Source: Anaerolineales bacterium
Lineage (GTDB): Bacteria > Chloroflexota > Anaerolineae > Anaerolineales > UBA4823
Length of the DNA stretch: 64,000 bases
NCBI GenBank assembly: GCA_020060465.1
Contig: JAGVAD010000008.1
Span: forward strand, 33,048-97,047
Direction of reading: 5' to 3'
Below, in pieces: positions 44,543-53,557 of the stretch. Under the pieces are notes generated by a model. The model searched no databases. It was not told the DNA's origin and saw only the letters and a program-made list of their open reading frames with translations. Made by a program: the position numbers and the translations under genes. Numbering within the stretch: position 1 is the stretch's first letter; every line of letters begins with the position of its first letter.

Positions 44543-45892
44543 TCAACTTTGAACCACCCGATCGGTGATTTCCAGCGCCTGGTTTAGCACTGCAAATCCT
44601 TCCGCAAGCTGTTCCTCGGTGATGATTAATGGCGGGATGATCAAAACCGTATGCCAGTGTGTATAGAGATACACGCCGTGGTCGAGCATATACTGACGCA
44701 AGGCGGCCATCTCTGGGCTAGCGCCATTATAGGGCACCATCGGCTGCCGGGTCTTGCGGTCGCGCACCAATTCAATGACGCCGAACAAACCGATCGAACG
44801 GACTTCGCCGACCGAAGGATGCTGCTCGCCCAGGTCGGTCAACATGCGGTGCAAAACCGGCCCCATGGCAGCCGCGCGTTCAACGATATGATCCTCTTGC
44901 ATCACCTGGATATTCGCCGCGGCGGCTGCCAATGAGATGGGATGAGAGTTGTAGGTCAATCCGCCTTGATAGACACGCTCGTTGAAGAATTCAGCGATCT
45001 GCGGGCGCATGGCGACCGCGCCAAGCGGCGCATAAGCCGAAGTCAACCCTTTGGCCATGGTCATCAGATCCGGCACCACATTCCAATGATCCACGGCGAA
45101 CCATTTGCCGGTGCGCCCAAAACCGCTCATCACTTCGTCGGCAATGAGCAGGATGCCGTAGCGGTCACACAGTTGACGCACGCCTTGCAAATAGCCCTGC
45201 GGTGGGATGATGACGCCATTGGTGCCGGTCACCGTTTCCAACAAAATGGCGGCGATGGTCTGCGGCCCCTCGTATTGGATGATCTCCTCCAGGTGATTGA
45301 GATAATCCAGGGCAAAGTCGGCCTCGGAGATGTCGGGGTTAGTTCGATGGAAGGTAGAGCGGTAGCGGTAGGGATCCAGGAAATGCACCACGCCGGGCAT
45401 CAGGTTCGGTTCCCATGCCAGGCGGCGCGGATCGCCGGTAGCGGCCATGGCGCCCGCGGTTGCGCCATGATAGGAACGGTAACGGGCGAGGATCTTGTGC
45501 CGCCCGGTATAAGCGCGCGCCAGTTTGATGGCGTTCTCATTAGCGTCTGCTCCGCCCAGGGTAAAGAGGAAACGGTTCAAGTCCCCTGGTGTGACTTCCG
45601 CCAATAACTTACCCAGCAAGGCGCGTGGCCGGGTGGCCATCGGCGGGCCAGCGAAGGGCAGTTCGCGCGCCTGTTGTACAATGGCATTGATCACCCGCTC
45701 ATCGCCGTGGCCGATGTTAACGCACATGACCATCGAATTGAAATCCAGGTAGCGTTTCCCGTCCACATCCCAAAAATACACGCCTTTTGCGCGCTGCACA
45801 GGAATGGGGGAAACTTTCCCCTGGGCTGACCAGGTCCAAAAACCGTGTTCCAAAGAAAGCGGTAAGATTTCAGCATCGGTGATGGTTTGCAT
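44543..45892 (-). CDS. class III PLP-dependent aminotransferase
   Basis: 449 residues. The class III (omega-amino acid/acetylornithine) fold is evident: WDVDGKRYLDFNSMV, GGADANENAIKLARAYTGR, YHGATAGAMAATGDPRR, IADEVMSGFGRTGKW (Asp252 to the PLP nitrogen) and TMAKGLTSAYAPLGAV with the Schiff-base Lys281. The overall pattern is near taurine-pyruvate or beta-alanine/GABA aminotransferases, but the amino donor cannot be decided. It is divergent from the TetR-controlled operon. Confidence 0.88.
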   Translation of the reverse strand: MQTITDAEILPLSLEHGFWTWSAQGKVSPIPVQRAKGVYFWDVDGKRYLDFNSMVMCVNIGHGDERVINAIVQQARELPFAGPPMATRPRALLGKLLAEVTPGDLNRFLFTLGGADANENAIKLARAYTGRHKILARYRSYHGATAGAMAATGDPRRLAWEPNLMPGVVHFLDPYRYRSTFHRTNPDISEADFALDYLNHLEEIIQYEGPQTIAAILLETVTGTNGVIIPPQGYLQGVRQLCDRYGILLIADEVMSGFGRTGKWFAVDHWNVVPDLMTMAKGLTSAYAPLGAVAMRPQIAEFFNERVYQGGLTYNSHPISLAAAAANIQVMQEDHIVERAAAMGPVLHRMLTDLGEQHPSVGEVRSIGLFGVIELVRDRKTRQPMVPYNGASPEMAALRQYMLDHGVYLYTHWHTVLIIPPLIITEEQLAEGFAVLNQALEITDRVVQS

Positions 45893-45968
45893 AGGAACTC
45901 TATCTCAAATTGTTTGGGGTCTTTTGCTTGAATCCTATCACAAAAGAGGGCTGACGAGCGAAAAAGCC

Positions 45969-45997
45969 TTTACATCTCGGCGCACCTCTGGTAATAT
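45969..45997 (+). promoter_or_regulatory. promoter of the TetR-controlled operon
   Basis: TTTACA (45969-45974), a 17-base spacer and TAATAT (45992-45997), with TGG before the -10. Transcription would begin near 46004, inside the operator. Confidence 0.65.
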
Positions 45998-46002
45998 CGA
46001 GG

Positions 46003-46026
46003 AACTTACCGACCGGTCAGTAAGTT
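46003..46026. promoter_or_regulatory. TetR-family operator
   Basis: A 24-base near-perfect palindrome: arms AACTTAC and GTAAGTT around a GACCGGTC core, one mismatched pair. GACCGGTC-centred sites are typical of TetR-family repressors. It covers the predicted transcription start, so binding should block initiation. The regulator at 47358, last gene of the operon, is the obvious ligand. Confidence 0.75.
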
Positions 46027-46041
46027 ATCGGGAGAGTGGCA

Positions 46042-46779
46042 ATGTCTGAAACGACGCGAATCTGGATTGAAATTATTTTCAATGTAACCTATCTGGTGAT
46101 CGTATGGGGCCTGGTGGCAATTATGTGGCGACGAAGGGAAGCATTGGCCGGGTCGCGTCGCCGTCTGGCAGATTTAGTCACCGGCGCGTTTGCTTTGCTC
46201 GCCTTTGGAGACACCGGCCATGTGGGTTTTCGTGTATGGGCATACGCTTTGGGAGGTTTGGAAAGCCAGGCCAACATATTCGGACGACCGATCAGCCTGG
46301 TAGGCGCGGGTGCGCTGATGACCGCGGTGACAGTAACCTTGTTCTATATCGTCATGCTTGAAGTCTGGCGAACACGATTTAATAAACGCTATGGCTGGTT
46401 TGAATACTTTCTATTGATCATCGCCAGCGCCCGTCTATATATGATGACTTTACCGATCAACGAATGGTATCGCGTTGTACCAGCACAGCCCTGGTCCACC
46501 ATTCGGAACATTCCATTGATGCTTCAAGGCTTGGGCCTGGCATATTTGATCTTGCGAGACGCAACAACGGTCAAAGACAACACTTTCCGATGGATTGGCG
46601 TGTGCATCTTGATTTCATACGCCTGTTATATTCCGGTGATTTTGTTCGTCCAACAGATCCCTGCCATTGGGATGTTGATGATCCCAAAGACGATGGCTTA
46701 TGTGGCAATCGGCTTCCTGGCTTATTTCGAACTTTATCGAGGAGGTGCAGGTTATCAAACCTTGCCGGCCAACAAATGA
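46042..46779 (+). CDS. multi-spanning membrane protein, TetR operon
   Basis: 245 residues from ATG 46042, with GGGAG seven bases upstream; a GTG at 46036 is too close to it. About seven hydrophobic segments. Recognisable polar spots: AFGDTGHVGFRVWAY after the second span, ARLYMMTLPINEWYR and PKTMAYVAIGFLAYFELYRG. I recognise no named family. As first gene of a repressor-controlled operon with a second small membrane protein, it may respond to a hydrophobic compound, but transport motifs are not evident. Confidence 0.8.
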   Translation: MSETTRIWIEIIFNVTYLVIVWGLVAIMWRRREALAGSRRRLADLVTGAFALLAFGDTGHVGFRVWAYALGGLESQANIFGRPISLVGAGALMTAVTVTLFYIVMLEVWRTRFNKRYGWFEYFLLIIASARLYMMTLPINEWYRVVPAQPWSTIRNIPLMLQGLGLAYLILRDATTVKDNTFRWIGVCILISYACYIPVILFVQQIPAIGMLMIPKTMAYVAIGFLAYFELYRGGAGYQTLPANK

Positions 46780-46888
46780 CCCTCCATATCTTCGAATTTG
46801 CTACGCATTCCCCTGCTATCGGTTTGACAGCAACCGAGAGAAACATTTTTATCAATAATATTCCGTTGTTTTGAGGAGGCGACAATTT

Positions 46889-47338
46889 ATGTACCCGATT
46901 ACATTGGCTTTACATAATCTCGTCCGTTGGGTTGCGCTGATCCTGGGCATCCTGGCTGCGGCGCGCGCTTTTTCTGGTTGGTTTGGAAACCGAGCATGGA
47001 GCGAACGCGATCGCAAAGTGGGATCTTTTTTTAGCATCGCCATGGATGTTCAATTGCTGCTCGGTTTGTTGCTTTATTTTGTGTTCAGCCCACTCACACG
47101 CACCGCTTTATCCAACTTGGGCGCGGCGATGGGTTCCGCCGATCTGCGATTCTTCGCTCTTGAACACGCGCTGTATATGTTTCTGGCGGTCATTTTCGCT
47201 CACCTGGGAAGCATACTGGCGCGGCGAGCAACGGATGCAAAGGCAAAGCACCAACGCGCGGCGATCTTCTTCGGCCTGGCTATGTTGTTGATCCTGCTGG
47301 GTATGCCCTGGATGCGCCCCTTGCTGCCCAGCCTGTAA
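46889..47338 (+). CDS. small four-helix membrane protein (cytochrome b-like conserved family)
   Basis: 149 residues from ATG 46889; GAGGAGG at 46873-46879 fixes this start. Four hydrophobic segments with LHNLVRWVAL, MDVQLLLGLLLYF, LRFFALEHALYM and LGMPWMRPL. This pattern resembles a small conserved membrane family, frequent in Bacteroidetes, that databases sometimes label cytochrome b. The conserved His in helices 1 and 3 could bind haem, but that is unproven. The gap of ~110 bases to the preceding gene shows no terminator. Confidence 0.75.
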   Translation: MYPITLALHNLVRWVALILGILAAARAFSGWFGNRAWSERDRKVGSFFSIAMDVQLLLGLLLYFVFSPLTRTALSNLGAAMGSADLRFFALEHALYMFLAVIFAHLGSILARRATDAKAKHQRAAIFFGLAMLLILLGMPWMRPLLPSL

Positions 47339-47357
47339 TTTCGGTTCGATTTAAGCA

Positions 47358-47930
47358 TTGAACGATCTCAGAGAACAAATTCTATCCACCGCCAAACGGC
47401 TATTTATCCAACAAGGCTATTACGGTCTGGCGATGCGCCAGATCGCTGAAGCGTTGGGCGTCTCAAAAGCCGCCCTGTATTATCACTTTAAAGATAAAGA
47501 AGAGCTGTTACTGGCGATTCTGGATTCTTATTTAGATGAGATGGAAGCTGATTTGGCGCGCATCCAAGGCGAACACACCAGCGCCCGCCAACGGGTGCAG
47601 ACGCTGGTTAAGATAATCCTCTCGCAGCCAGCAGAGCAACGGGCTGTGATTCGCCTCTCCAGCCAGGAAATGGCGCATCTCAGCGAGCCGGCGCGCCAGG
47701 CTTTCAATTCGGCCTATCACCGCAAGTTTATCAACCATATCGTTTCGATCTTGCAGGCTGGTATGAGCAGCGGCGAATTACGCCGTATGGATGCGAACGT
47801 GGCGACCTGGGCGCTGTTAGGGATGATGTATCCATATTTTTATCCAGCGCATTCCAGCGACCTTCCGCCTGCGATGGAGGTCGCTGAGCGCCTGGCTGAT
47901 ATTTATCTGGACGGGCTGGCGATCTCATAG
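47358..47930 (+). CDS. TetR/AcrR family transcriptional regulator
   Basis: 190 residues, TTG start. N-terminal TetR helix-turn-helix: [44 protein letters not shown] (shown in parts: [35 protein letters not shown]), residues about 8-55. The C-terminal ligand-binding domain is helical and variable, as expected. Third gene of the operon, followed by a strong terminator. It probably represses its own operon through the palindrome at 46003-46026. Confidence 0.92.
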   Translation: MNDLREQILSTAKRLFIQQGYYGLAMRQIAEALGVSKAALYYHFKDKEELLLAILDSYLDEMEADLARIQGEHTSARQRVQTLVKIILSQPAEQRAVIRLSSQEMAHLSEPARQAFNSAYHRKFINHIVSILQAGMSSGELRRMDANVATWALLGMMYPYFYPAHSSDLPPAMEVAERLADIYLDGLAIS

Positions 47931-47936
47931 CTCGTC

Positions 47937-47969
47937 GCCGTATCGGCGGAAGCAGATACGGCATTTTTG
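47937..47969 (+). terminator. intrinsic terminator after the TetR operon
   Basis: Perfect 8-base-pair stem GCCGTATC/GATACGGC with a 10-base loop, followed by ATTTTTGT, seven bases after the stop codon. Confidence 0.85.
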
Positions 47970-48047
47970 TAAAAGAAGGTTGTACCATCCAACATTGGGA
48001 AAATCCGATATACTTTCCAGATTGATTCTCATCTCTGGGAGCGCCGA

Positions 48048-48932
48048 TTGAAGAAATCCCATACCATGCCTATGATTGAAGCGACCCTGGCAGCAACCGC
48101 CTGGGGCGCTTCGTTTGTCGCCACAAAAGTCGCCTTGCGCTATGTCTCTCCAGCCAGCGTGGTATGGCTGCGCTTTGCCATGGGAGTTGTGATTCTGGGA
48201 GGGGCGGTCTGGCTGCGGCGGCAGTTTATTGCGCCCGGTTGGAAAGAGTTGGGGTATCTGGCGTTCCTGGGTTTTTTGGGCATCGCCTTCCATCAATGGT
48301 TGCAATCCACCGCCCTGCTCACAACCCAGGCGACGAATTCAGCCTGGATCGTGGCTACCACGCCCATCTTTATGGCTTTGCTGGGTTGGGTCGTACTGCG
48401 CGAGAAGCTGACCTGGACGCAGGCGGCAGGCATCCTGACCGCTGCTCTGGGCGTGTTGTTGGTCGTCTCAAAAGGCGATCTATCATCCCTGGCGGCAGGC
48501 AAGATCGGGACGATCGGCGATCTACTGGTATTGGTCAGCGCGCTCAACTGGGCGGTGTTTTCAGCGTTGTCGCGGCGCGGTCTGCTCCAATACCCGGCTA
48601 CATTGATGATGTTCTACGTGATGGCCTTCGGCTGGCTATTTATCTCGTTGCTCTTCCTTAGCGGGCCAGGGCTGGGGGAAATTGCCCATCTGAATCGAGA
48701 GGGCTGGCTGGGGGTCGGCTTTCTGGGGGTCTTTTGCTCCGGCTTCGCCTATATCTTTTGGTACGACGCGTTGCAAAAATTGAGTGTGGCGCAGGCCGGC
48801 GTATTTATCTACTTCGAACCGCTGGTCACAGTGGTTGTTGCAGCGTATATTCTGGCAGAGCCGCTGCTTTTGGCTTCGCTCATCGGAGGCGCAGCTATCC
48901 TGCTGGGCGTCTGGCTGGTCAACCGGCAATAA
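48048..48932 (+). CDS. EamA/DMT-family transporter
   Basis: 294 residues with ten hydrophobic segments in two repeats of five, the EamA layout. Seen: ATAWGASFVATKVALRYVSP at the N-terminus (split: ATAWGASFVATK, VALRYVSP), LLTTQATNSAWIVATTPIF, and in the second repeat SALNWAVFSALSRRGL and VFIYFEPLVTVVVA. Family members export amino acids, nucleosides or other small metabolites; substrate unknown. TTG start at 48048, six bases after GGGAG; an ATG at 48066 is the alternative. Confidence 0.9.
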   Translation: MKKSHTMPMIEATLAATAWGASFVATKVALRYVSPASVVWLRFAMGVVILGGAVWLRRQFIAPGWKELGYLAFLGFLGIAFHQWLQSTALLTTQATNSAWIVATTPIFMALLGWVVLREKLTWTQAAGILTAALGVLLVVSKGDLSSLAAGKIGTIGDLLVLVSALNWAVFSALSRRGLLQYPATLMMFYVMAFGWLFISLLFLSGPGLGEIAHLNREGWLGVGFLGVFCSGFAYIFWYDALQKLSVAQAGVFIYFEPLVTVVVAAYILAEPLLLASLIGGAAILLGVWLVNRQ

Positions 48933-49025
48933 ATTGCCTATTTGCGCGCAATCCGATGACGCGCCAAAACCTTCCCCCGCTCATGGAGGCGAGGTCATAA
49001 CAAAGGGAAACATCCGTTTCTGACC

Positions 49026-49472
49026 TTAGTGACCGTAATCGCTGCCCAAAATATATTTCTCTAGCTGATCAATATGCTCTTGTTTCGAGGAGATGATCGC
49101 TTCCATGACATCACGCATGGAAATGATGCCGATCAGATGATCGTTCTCCTTGACGGGCAAATGGCGAATATGATAGCGCGCCATCAATTCCATGCATTCT
49201 TCCAGCGATTGATTGGGCTCCACCGTGATCATGTTTTTGGTCATGATGTCCTGAATCGGCGTGTTGAGCGAAGAACGTCCCATCAAGATGATCTTCCGGC
49301 AATAGTCTCGCTCGGTGAAGATGCCCACCATCTGGTCATTTTCGCAGATCATCACCGCCCCAACATTGTTTTCCGCCATAAGCTGCAAGGCGCGATAGAC
49401 GGTATCCGTTGGCGACACACGCACGCTGGCGCTGCTGCCTCTCTTCTTCAGGAGATCTTTTGCAGTGATCAT
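49026..49472 (-). CDS. paired CBS-domain protein
   Basis: 148 residues from ATG 49472, with AGAGGTG just upstream; an upstream in-frame TTG is not needed. Two CBS motifs: VSPTDTVYRALQLMAENNVGAVMI...GIFTERDYCRKI, and TVEPNQSLEECMELMARYHIRHLPV...GIISMRDVMEAI. Such stand-alone CBS pairs bind AMP/ATP or SAM and regulate partners. It follows the hydrogenase operon on the same strand after a 114-base gap carrying its own promoter-like repeats, so it may be separately expressed. Confidence 0.92.
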   Translation of the reverse strand: MITAKDLLKKRGSSASVRVSPTDTVYRALQLMAENNVGAVMICENDQMVGIFTERDYCRKIILMGRSSLNTPIQDIMTKNMITVEPNQSLEECMELMARYHIRHLPVKENDHLIGIISMRDVMEAIISSKQEHIDQLEKYILGSDYGH

Positions 49473-49540
49473 AGTCACCTCTTTCCAGGACAAACCACTT
49501 CATTTCGGTTTATAAGGAGCGATGGAACAGCATTACATAC

Positions 49541-49575
49541 ATTATATATTACTCTATCACATTATATATTACTCT
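49541..49575 (-). repeat. 20-base tandem direct repeat upstream of the CBS gene
   Basis: ATTATATATTACTCT occurs at 49541-49555 and 49561-49575, exactly 20 bases apart. Read on the minus strand each unit contains TATAAT, the right orientation for a CBS-gene promoter. A TTGACA on the minus strand (49584-49579) lies close by, but the spacing is too short for a standard promoter. Confidence 0.55.
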
Positions 49576-49586
49576 TTTGTCAATGG

Positions 49587-50039
49587 TCAGAGGCTTTCCC
49601 AGACGCCCTGGCCATTTTTCAGTTCGTGATAAACCTGAGCCACTGCATCTCTGACGGCGGTGGACATGGGATACCCAAAAGCCACCACCTCGGGTTGGAT
49701 GCCCAAAAGATCCACCTGAGGAGCAAATTCTCGCAAGGATTCGATCAGAAATGTCAACGGCAAGGTATGCGTGGTGAATATAAATGGATCCTCCAGTCGC
49801 TCGACAGGGATATAGCGCACCGAACCGGGGGCGAGATCCATATCCGCAGCATCCACCACCAGCACCCGTTCGGGGGAAATTTCTCTTACCCGATGCACAA
49901 GGCTCTCCGGCGAGGCGCCGCCATTCAGAACCTCCCATTCTTCCAACGGCGACTGGCGCATCATTTGCGCCAGGAAAGCGCCGGCGCCATCATCGCCCAT
50001 CATTCCATTCCCCACCGTCAGCACCAGCTTCTTCTTCAT
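49587..50039 (-). CDS. hycI: hydrogenase maturation endopeptidase
   Basis: 150 residues from ATG 50039 (overlapping the hycH-type stop by four bases). HyaD/HycI family aspartic-like peptidase that clips the C-terminal tail of the large subunit once nickel is in place. Seen: LTVGNGMMGDDGAGAFLA with the nickel-sensing acidic residue, VVDAADMDLAPG, THTLPLTFLIE with the family His, and GIQPEVVAFG. It ends the hydrogenase operon. Its substrate should be the HyfG-like protein at 51775-53517, which has a 32-residue tail. Confidence 0.92.
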   Translation of the reverse strand: MKKKLVLTVGNGMMGDDGAGAFLAQMMRQSPLEEWEVLNGGASPESLVHRVREISPERVLVVDAADMDLAPGSVRYIPVERLEDPFIFTTHTLPLTFLIESLREFAPQVDLLGIQPEVVAFGYPMSTAVRDAVAQVYHELKNGQGVWESL

Positions 50040-50428
50040 GGGCGTTTCTTTGCCATCAAATAGAAAGCCGGCTCCTGGATCATGTCCAACAGGTTTTGTC
50101 TGAAAAGGGTCAGCCAGCCCGCGCTTTTCTCTGTATCCAGACCCAGGAGCGGCAGCAGGATATTGACATGGCTGCGATTGATCTCGATTTCTCCCCACCT
50201 GAGCACGCCTTCCATTTTGCGCCGTCCAGGGCTATCGGGCAAGCTCCCCAACCAGGCTTGAAAATCTGGCAAAGGGATTTCCGCCAGAGGCGTAAAGCAG
50301 TCCATCACACCGACATGATGTCCCACCGCCAGCGTATAGTACACTACCTGACGCGCCGTTTCAGGGACATTCTGGCGCTGGTTGACGAACTTGCGGCTAA
50401 GACGATAAATCACGATAGAAGGGGTCAT
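50036..50428 (-). CDS. hyfJ: HycH/HyfJ-type hydrogenase maturation protein
   Basis: 130 residues from ATG 50428, one base after the hyfI stop. Resembles HycH/HyfJ, small maturation factors of formate-hydrogenlyase-type hydrogenases. Visible features: VVYYTLAVGHHVGVMDCF, PLPDFQAWL, MEGVLRWGEIEINRSHVN and the hydrophobic C-terminal block. The biochemical role is unknown; in E. coli HycH is needed for large-subunit processing. Overlaps with both neighbours indicate tight cotranslation. Confidence 0.8.
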   Translation of the reverse strand: MTPSIVIYRLSRKFVNQRQNVPETARQVVYYTLAVGHHVGVMDCFTPLAEIPLPDFQAWLGSLPDSPGRRKMEGVLRWGEIEINRSHVNILLPLLGLDTEKSAGWLTLFRQNLLDMIQEPAFYLMAKKRP

Positions 50429-50429
50429 T

Positions 50430-51206
50430 TCAATGTGCAGCGAACCAGGCCAGATAAATCTCTTCCAGTCGCCCCATGATCTCAGACAGACGCGGATCAT
50501 CCTGGGCGACTAAATATTCTTGCAGTGTTGAAGATAGCTTGAGCGGATCGCCGTTCTTAATCATCGTCAGGAAGACATCGGCGATGCGTCGGCCATGCCA
50601 GTAACCAGCCATACGCCGTGCGGCGCGCTCGATTTGGATGCGCAGGTCTAGCGGGACTTGCGGATGCAATAATTGAGAGCGCTCGTCATCTTGTAGGGAG
50701 TGATAGCCGGCTTTCATCTTCTGATTTAACAAACCCAACGCCACCGCAAAGCCGTGGATGGTGGCTGGCGGCGTCGGCGGGCAACCGGGGATATACAGGT
50801 CAATGGGCAGAATCTTATCCGCGCCGCCCCAAACGCAGTACAGGTCGTGGAAGATGCCGCCCGAACAACCGCAAGCGCCGTAAGCCACACAGACCTTCGG
50901 CTCCGGCGCGGCGTGGTAGGCGCGCAGAGCCGGGACGCGCATCGAGCGCGTCACTGCGCCTGTAAAGACCAGCACGTCCGCGTGACGAGGTGAGGAAACC
51001 ACCTTGATACCAAAACGTTCGGCGTCAAAAATGGGAGTGATGGCGGCAAAGATTTCGATCTCACAGCCATTACAGCCGCCGCAATCCACGCGATACACGT
51101 AGCAAGAGCGCTGAATATCTTTGAGCAGCGCGCCTTTCAGCCGATCAACGGCTTCGTTCGGGCGGACAGCATAGGCGCTGTCGGTCTTGATGTTATACTC
51201 GGCCAT
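50430..51206 (-). CDS. hyfI: group 4 [NiFe]-hydrogenase small subunit
   Basis: 258 residues from ATG 51206, overlapping hyfH by 14 bases. NuoB/HycG-like subunit carrying the proximal [4Fe-4S] cluster next to the active site. Cysteines: [10 protein letters not shown] (Cys42, 45 region), [12 protein letters not shown] and IPGCPPTP. The C-terminal ~85 residues go beyond the NuoB core and are helical ([23 protein letters not shown]), as in HycG/HyfI. It passes electrons from the ferredoxin-like HyfH to the NiFe site. Confidence 0.92.
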   Translation of the reverse strand: MAEYNIKTDSAYAVRPNEAVDRLKGALLKDIQRSCYVYRVDCGGCNGCEIEIFAAITPIFDAERFGIKVVSSPRHADVLVFTGAVTRSMRVPALRAYHAAPEPKVCVAYGACGCSGGIFHDLYCVWGGADKILPIDLYIPGCPPTPPATIHGFAVALGLLNQKMKAGYHSLQDDERSQLLHPQVPLDLRIQIERAARRMAGYWHGRRIADVFLTMIKNGDPLKLSSTLQEYLVAQDDPRLSEIMGRLEEIYLAWFAAH

Positions 51207-51741
51207 TGAACGCCTCCTGTACCAGGGGTTTGACCCGCGGCAAATCCATCTTACGGCGACATTCCGGGCAGGCGCGCAATAGCGCCTTGCGATTGGCAGC
51301 ATCCTCCGGCGGCAAACCGGCCTGATCCAACAAAGCCAGCACATGTTCCAGTTCTTTGGCCGAGGCAAAATACGCGCCGCACAAGTTGCACGCCGCCAGG
51401 CGGAATTCTGCGCGGATCGTCAGATCCTCTCGGCTAAAGGAAGCCAGCTCGAAATCGTGGCCCAGTTTGATCGCGCCCGTTGGACAGACCTCTTCGCAAC
51501 GAGCGCAAAAGATGCAACGACCATAGAAAAGCGACCAGGTGCGCACCCCTTGCTCCAGATCGGTGTGCATGGTCAAGGCGTTGGGTGGGCAGGCGATGGT
51601 ACAAGCAGCGCAGGCGATACACTGCTGCGGATCATATTCCGGCTTACCGCGAAAGCCTGGCGCCAGCTCCACCGGGGTGAACGGGTAAGGAAGCGTGGCC
51701 TGTCCAACTTTGAGGACTTCCCTGATGAGTTTCAGCACCAT
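51193..51741 (-). CDS. hyfH: polyferredoxin-like hydrogenase subunit
   Basis: 182 residues from ATG 51741. NuoI/HycF-like: two [4Fe-4S] motifs, Cys41-44-47-51 and Cys76-79-82-86 (CxxCxxCxxxCP each). The C-terminal extension holds two further CxxC pairs (CNLCGAYF and CPECRRKM) that may bind zinc or iron, as in HycF/HyfH. Cytoplasmic arm of the complex, linking HyfA-type and small-subunit clusters. Confidence 0.92.
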   Translation of the reverse strand: MVLKLIREVLKVGQATLPYPFTPVELAPGFRGKPEYDPQQCIACAACTIACPPNALTMHTDLEQGVRTWSLFYGRCIFCARCEEVCPTGAIKLGHDFELASFSREDLTIRAEFRLAACNLCGAYFASAKELEHVLALLDQAGLPPEDAANRKALLRACPECRRKMDLPRVKPLVQEAFNGRV

Positions 51742-51774
51742 GTAATTCTCCTTAAGGCTTGACAAAGCGCCGAT

Positions 51775-53517
51775 TCATTTCAGCGGCGAATGCTTCCGCT
51801 CACGGCAATACCGCTCAAGCTCTTTATAAGGCACAACCTGCGCCTTCTTCTTACGCACATCCACCACCGTCACCCGTTCGGTGCACGAATAACAGGGGTC
51901 AATGCTGGCCACGATCAGGGGTGCGTCGGAGATGGTATTGCCGCGCAGCATGTAGCGCAACGGCGGCCAGTTGTTGTAACTCGAAGCGCGGCAACGCCAG
52001 CGATACAGTTTTTGGTTATCGCCCAGCATACTCCAGTGGATGTCCTCGCCGCGCGGCGCTTCGACGTAACCTAACGCATAGGCGTATGGTTTATAGCGGA
52101 AGCCTTCGGTCAGCACCGGTCCTTCCGGCATGGTATCCAGGCAGCGCTCCACCATGGAGAGCGATTCGAAGAACTCCTCGGCGCGGATCAAGGTGCGCGC
52201 CAATACATCACAGCCGTCCTTATAGGTAAGCGTCCAGGGCACGCGGTCATACGCGCAGTAGGGATGAATCACGCGGATGTCGCGGGCAAAGCCTGAGCCA
52301 CGCAGCGTTGGTCCCACCGGGCTGTAATCGCGCGCCACTTTCGACTCCAGGCGACCAATATCTTGAGTGCGCTGTACGATATAAGGCGTCTCCAGCAGCA
52401 TGGCTACCAGATCGGTCACTTCCTGGCGCAATTCCTTGATCCATTGCAGGGTCTGTGTGCGCTCTTCCTTGAGGATGTCTCTTCGCACGCCGCCGATCAG
52501 GTTCATACCATAGGTTTTGCGCGTTCCGGTGAGCAGTTCAGCCATCTTCATGGATTTTTCGCGCACGCGGAAAAACTGCATGAAACCGGTATCGAAACCG
52601 ACAAAATGGCACGCAAGCCCTAAATTGAGCAAGTGGCTATGCAAACGCTCCACCTCCAGCAGAATGGTGCGGATGTATTGCGCCCGCTCCGGCACAGCAA
52701 TGCCCAACGCCCTTTCAATGGAGGTGGAATAAGCCACGTTATGCGCGTACCCACAGATGCCGCAGATGCGATCCGCCAAAAATGTGACCTGGTCATAGGT
52801 CATACGCGTTTCGGCCAGCTTCTCCATGCCGCGATGGACGTAAAACAGGCGATAATCTGCGTCCACGATGTGTTCACCGTCCACGTACAGGCGAAAATGA
52901 CCCGGCTCATCCGAGGTGATGTGCAGCGGGCCCAGCGGCACCTGGACGATCCCTTCGCCTTCGACATCTATAAATTCGTAGGTCTCATCCTCGGTAGTCG
53001 GCTCAGGGCGGTAACGATAATCCATGCTGTCTTTGCGCAAGGGGTACAAACCCTCCGGCCAGTCATCCGGCAGCACCAGGCGGCGCTCGTCGGGCAAGCC
53101 AATGGGCTGCAAGCCGAACATATCGCGCACCTCACGCTCGTACCAAATCGCCGCTGGCACGCGCGGGGTCACCGCGGGGAATTCCATCTGGTGCGGCGGG
53201 ATCAGAGTGCGCACGACGAAATAACATTTTTCACGTTTGTTCTCCGGCGCTTGTTCGTCTCCCTCGACCGAGAGGACATAATACAAAGCGAAATGACCGT
53301 TGATTGGGCGCTCATCGTTGCCAGCCACCACCGAAAGCCAACCGCCGTGCTGATAGTAGAGCGTCTCTACCACCGATGGCAGGCTATTCAACTCCACCGT
53401 AACTGTCACCTGGTCTGGGGCCTGCCAGGCTTCCTCCTGGATGGACCAGCCAAACTGTTGGCGCAGAGCATCTACATACTTTTGCCCGATTTTAGGTTTT
53501 TCTTCTGTCAGCAGCAT
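51775..53517 (-). CDS. hyfG: group 4 [NiFe]-hydrogenase large subunit (fused NuoC/NuoD type)
   Basis: 580 residues. Residues 1-170 correspond to NuoC (30 kDa), the rest to NuoD (49 kDa), the fusion seen in HycE/HyfG. Both nickel-ligand pairs are intact: RICGICGYAHN (Cys252, Cys255) and DPCYSCTER (Cys542, Cys545). The sequence after Arg548 is 32 residues long and ends KHSPLK, closely matching the E. coli HycE tail removed by HycI. This proves a hydrogenase rather than complex I. It catalyses H+/H2 interconversion on the cytoplasmic side of the membrane. Confidence 0.97.
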   Translation of the reverse strand: MLLTEEKPKIGQKYVDALRQQFGWSIQEEAWQAPDQVTVTVELNSLPSVVETLYYQHGGWLSVVAGNDERPINGHFALYYVLSVEGDEQAPENKREKCYFVVRTLIPPHQMEFPAVTPRVPAAIWYEREVRDMFGLQPIGLPDERRLVLPDDWPEGLYPLRKDSMDYRYRPEPTTEDETYEFIDVEGEGIVQVPLGPLHITSDEPGHFRLYVDGEHIVDADYRLFYVHRGMEKLAETRMTYDQVTFLADRICGICGYAHNVAYSTSIERALGIAVPERAQYIRTILLEVERLHSHLLNLGLACHFVGFDTGFMQFFRVREKSMKMAELLTGTRKTYGMNLIGGVRRDILKEERTQTLQWIKELRQEVTDLVAMLLETPYIVQRTQDIGRLESKVARDYSPVGPTLRGSGFARDIRVIHPYCAYDRVPWTLTYKDGCDVLARTLIRAEEFFESLSMVERCLDTMPEGPVLTEGFRYKPYAYALGYVEAPRGEDIHWSMLGDNQKLYRWRCRASSYNNWPPLRYMLRGNTISDAPLIVASIDPCYSCTERVTVVDVRKKKAQVVPYKELERYCRERKHSPLK

Positions 53518-53557
53518 CGCGAATGGATCTCCTCATCTCACCATCTTGTAAACCAAC

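Noticed and set aside
49074..50063. Long plus-strand reading frame (~330 codons) opposite the CBS and hycI genes
   Set aside because: It is antisense to two genes with clear motifs, and its translation is His/Gln-rich low-quality sequence without a recognisable domain.
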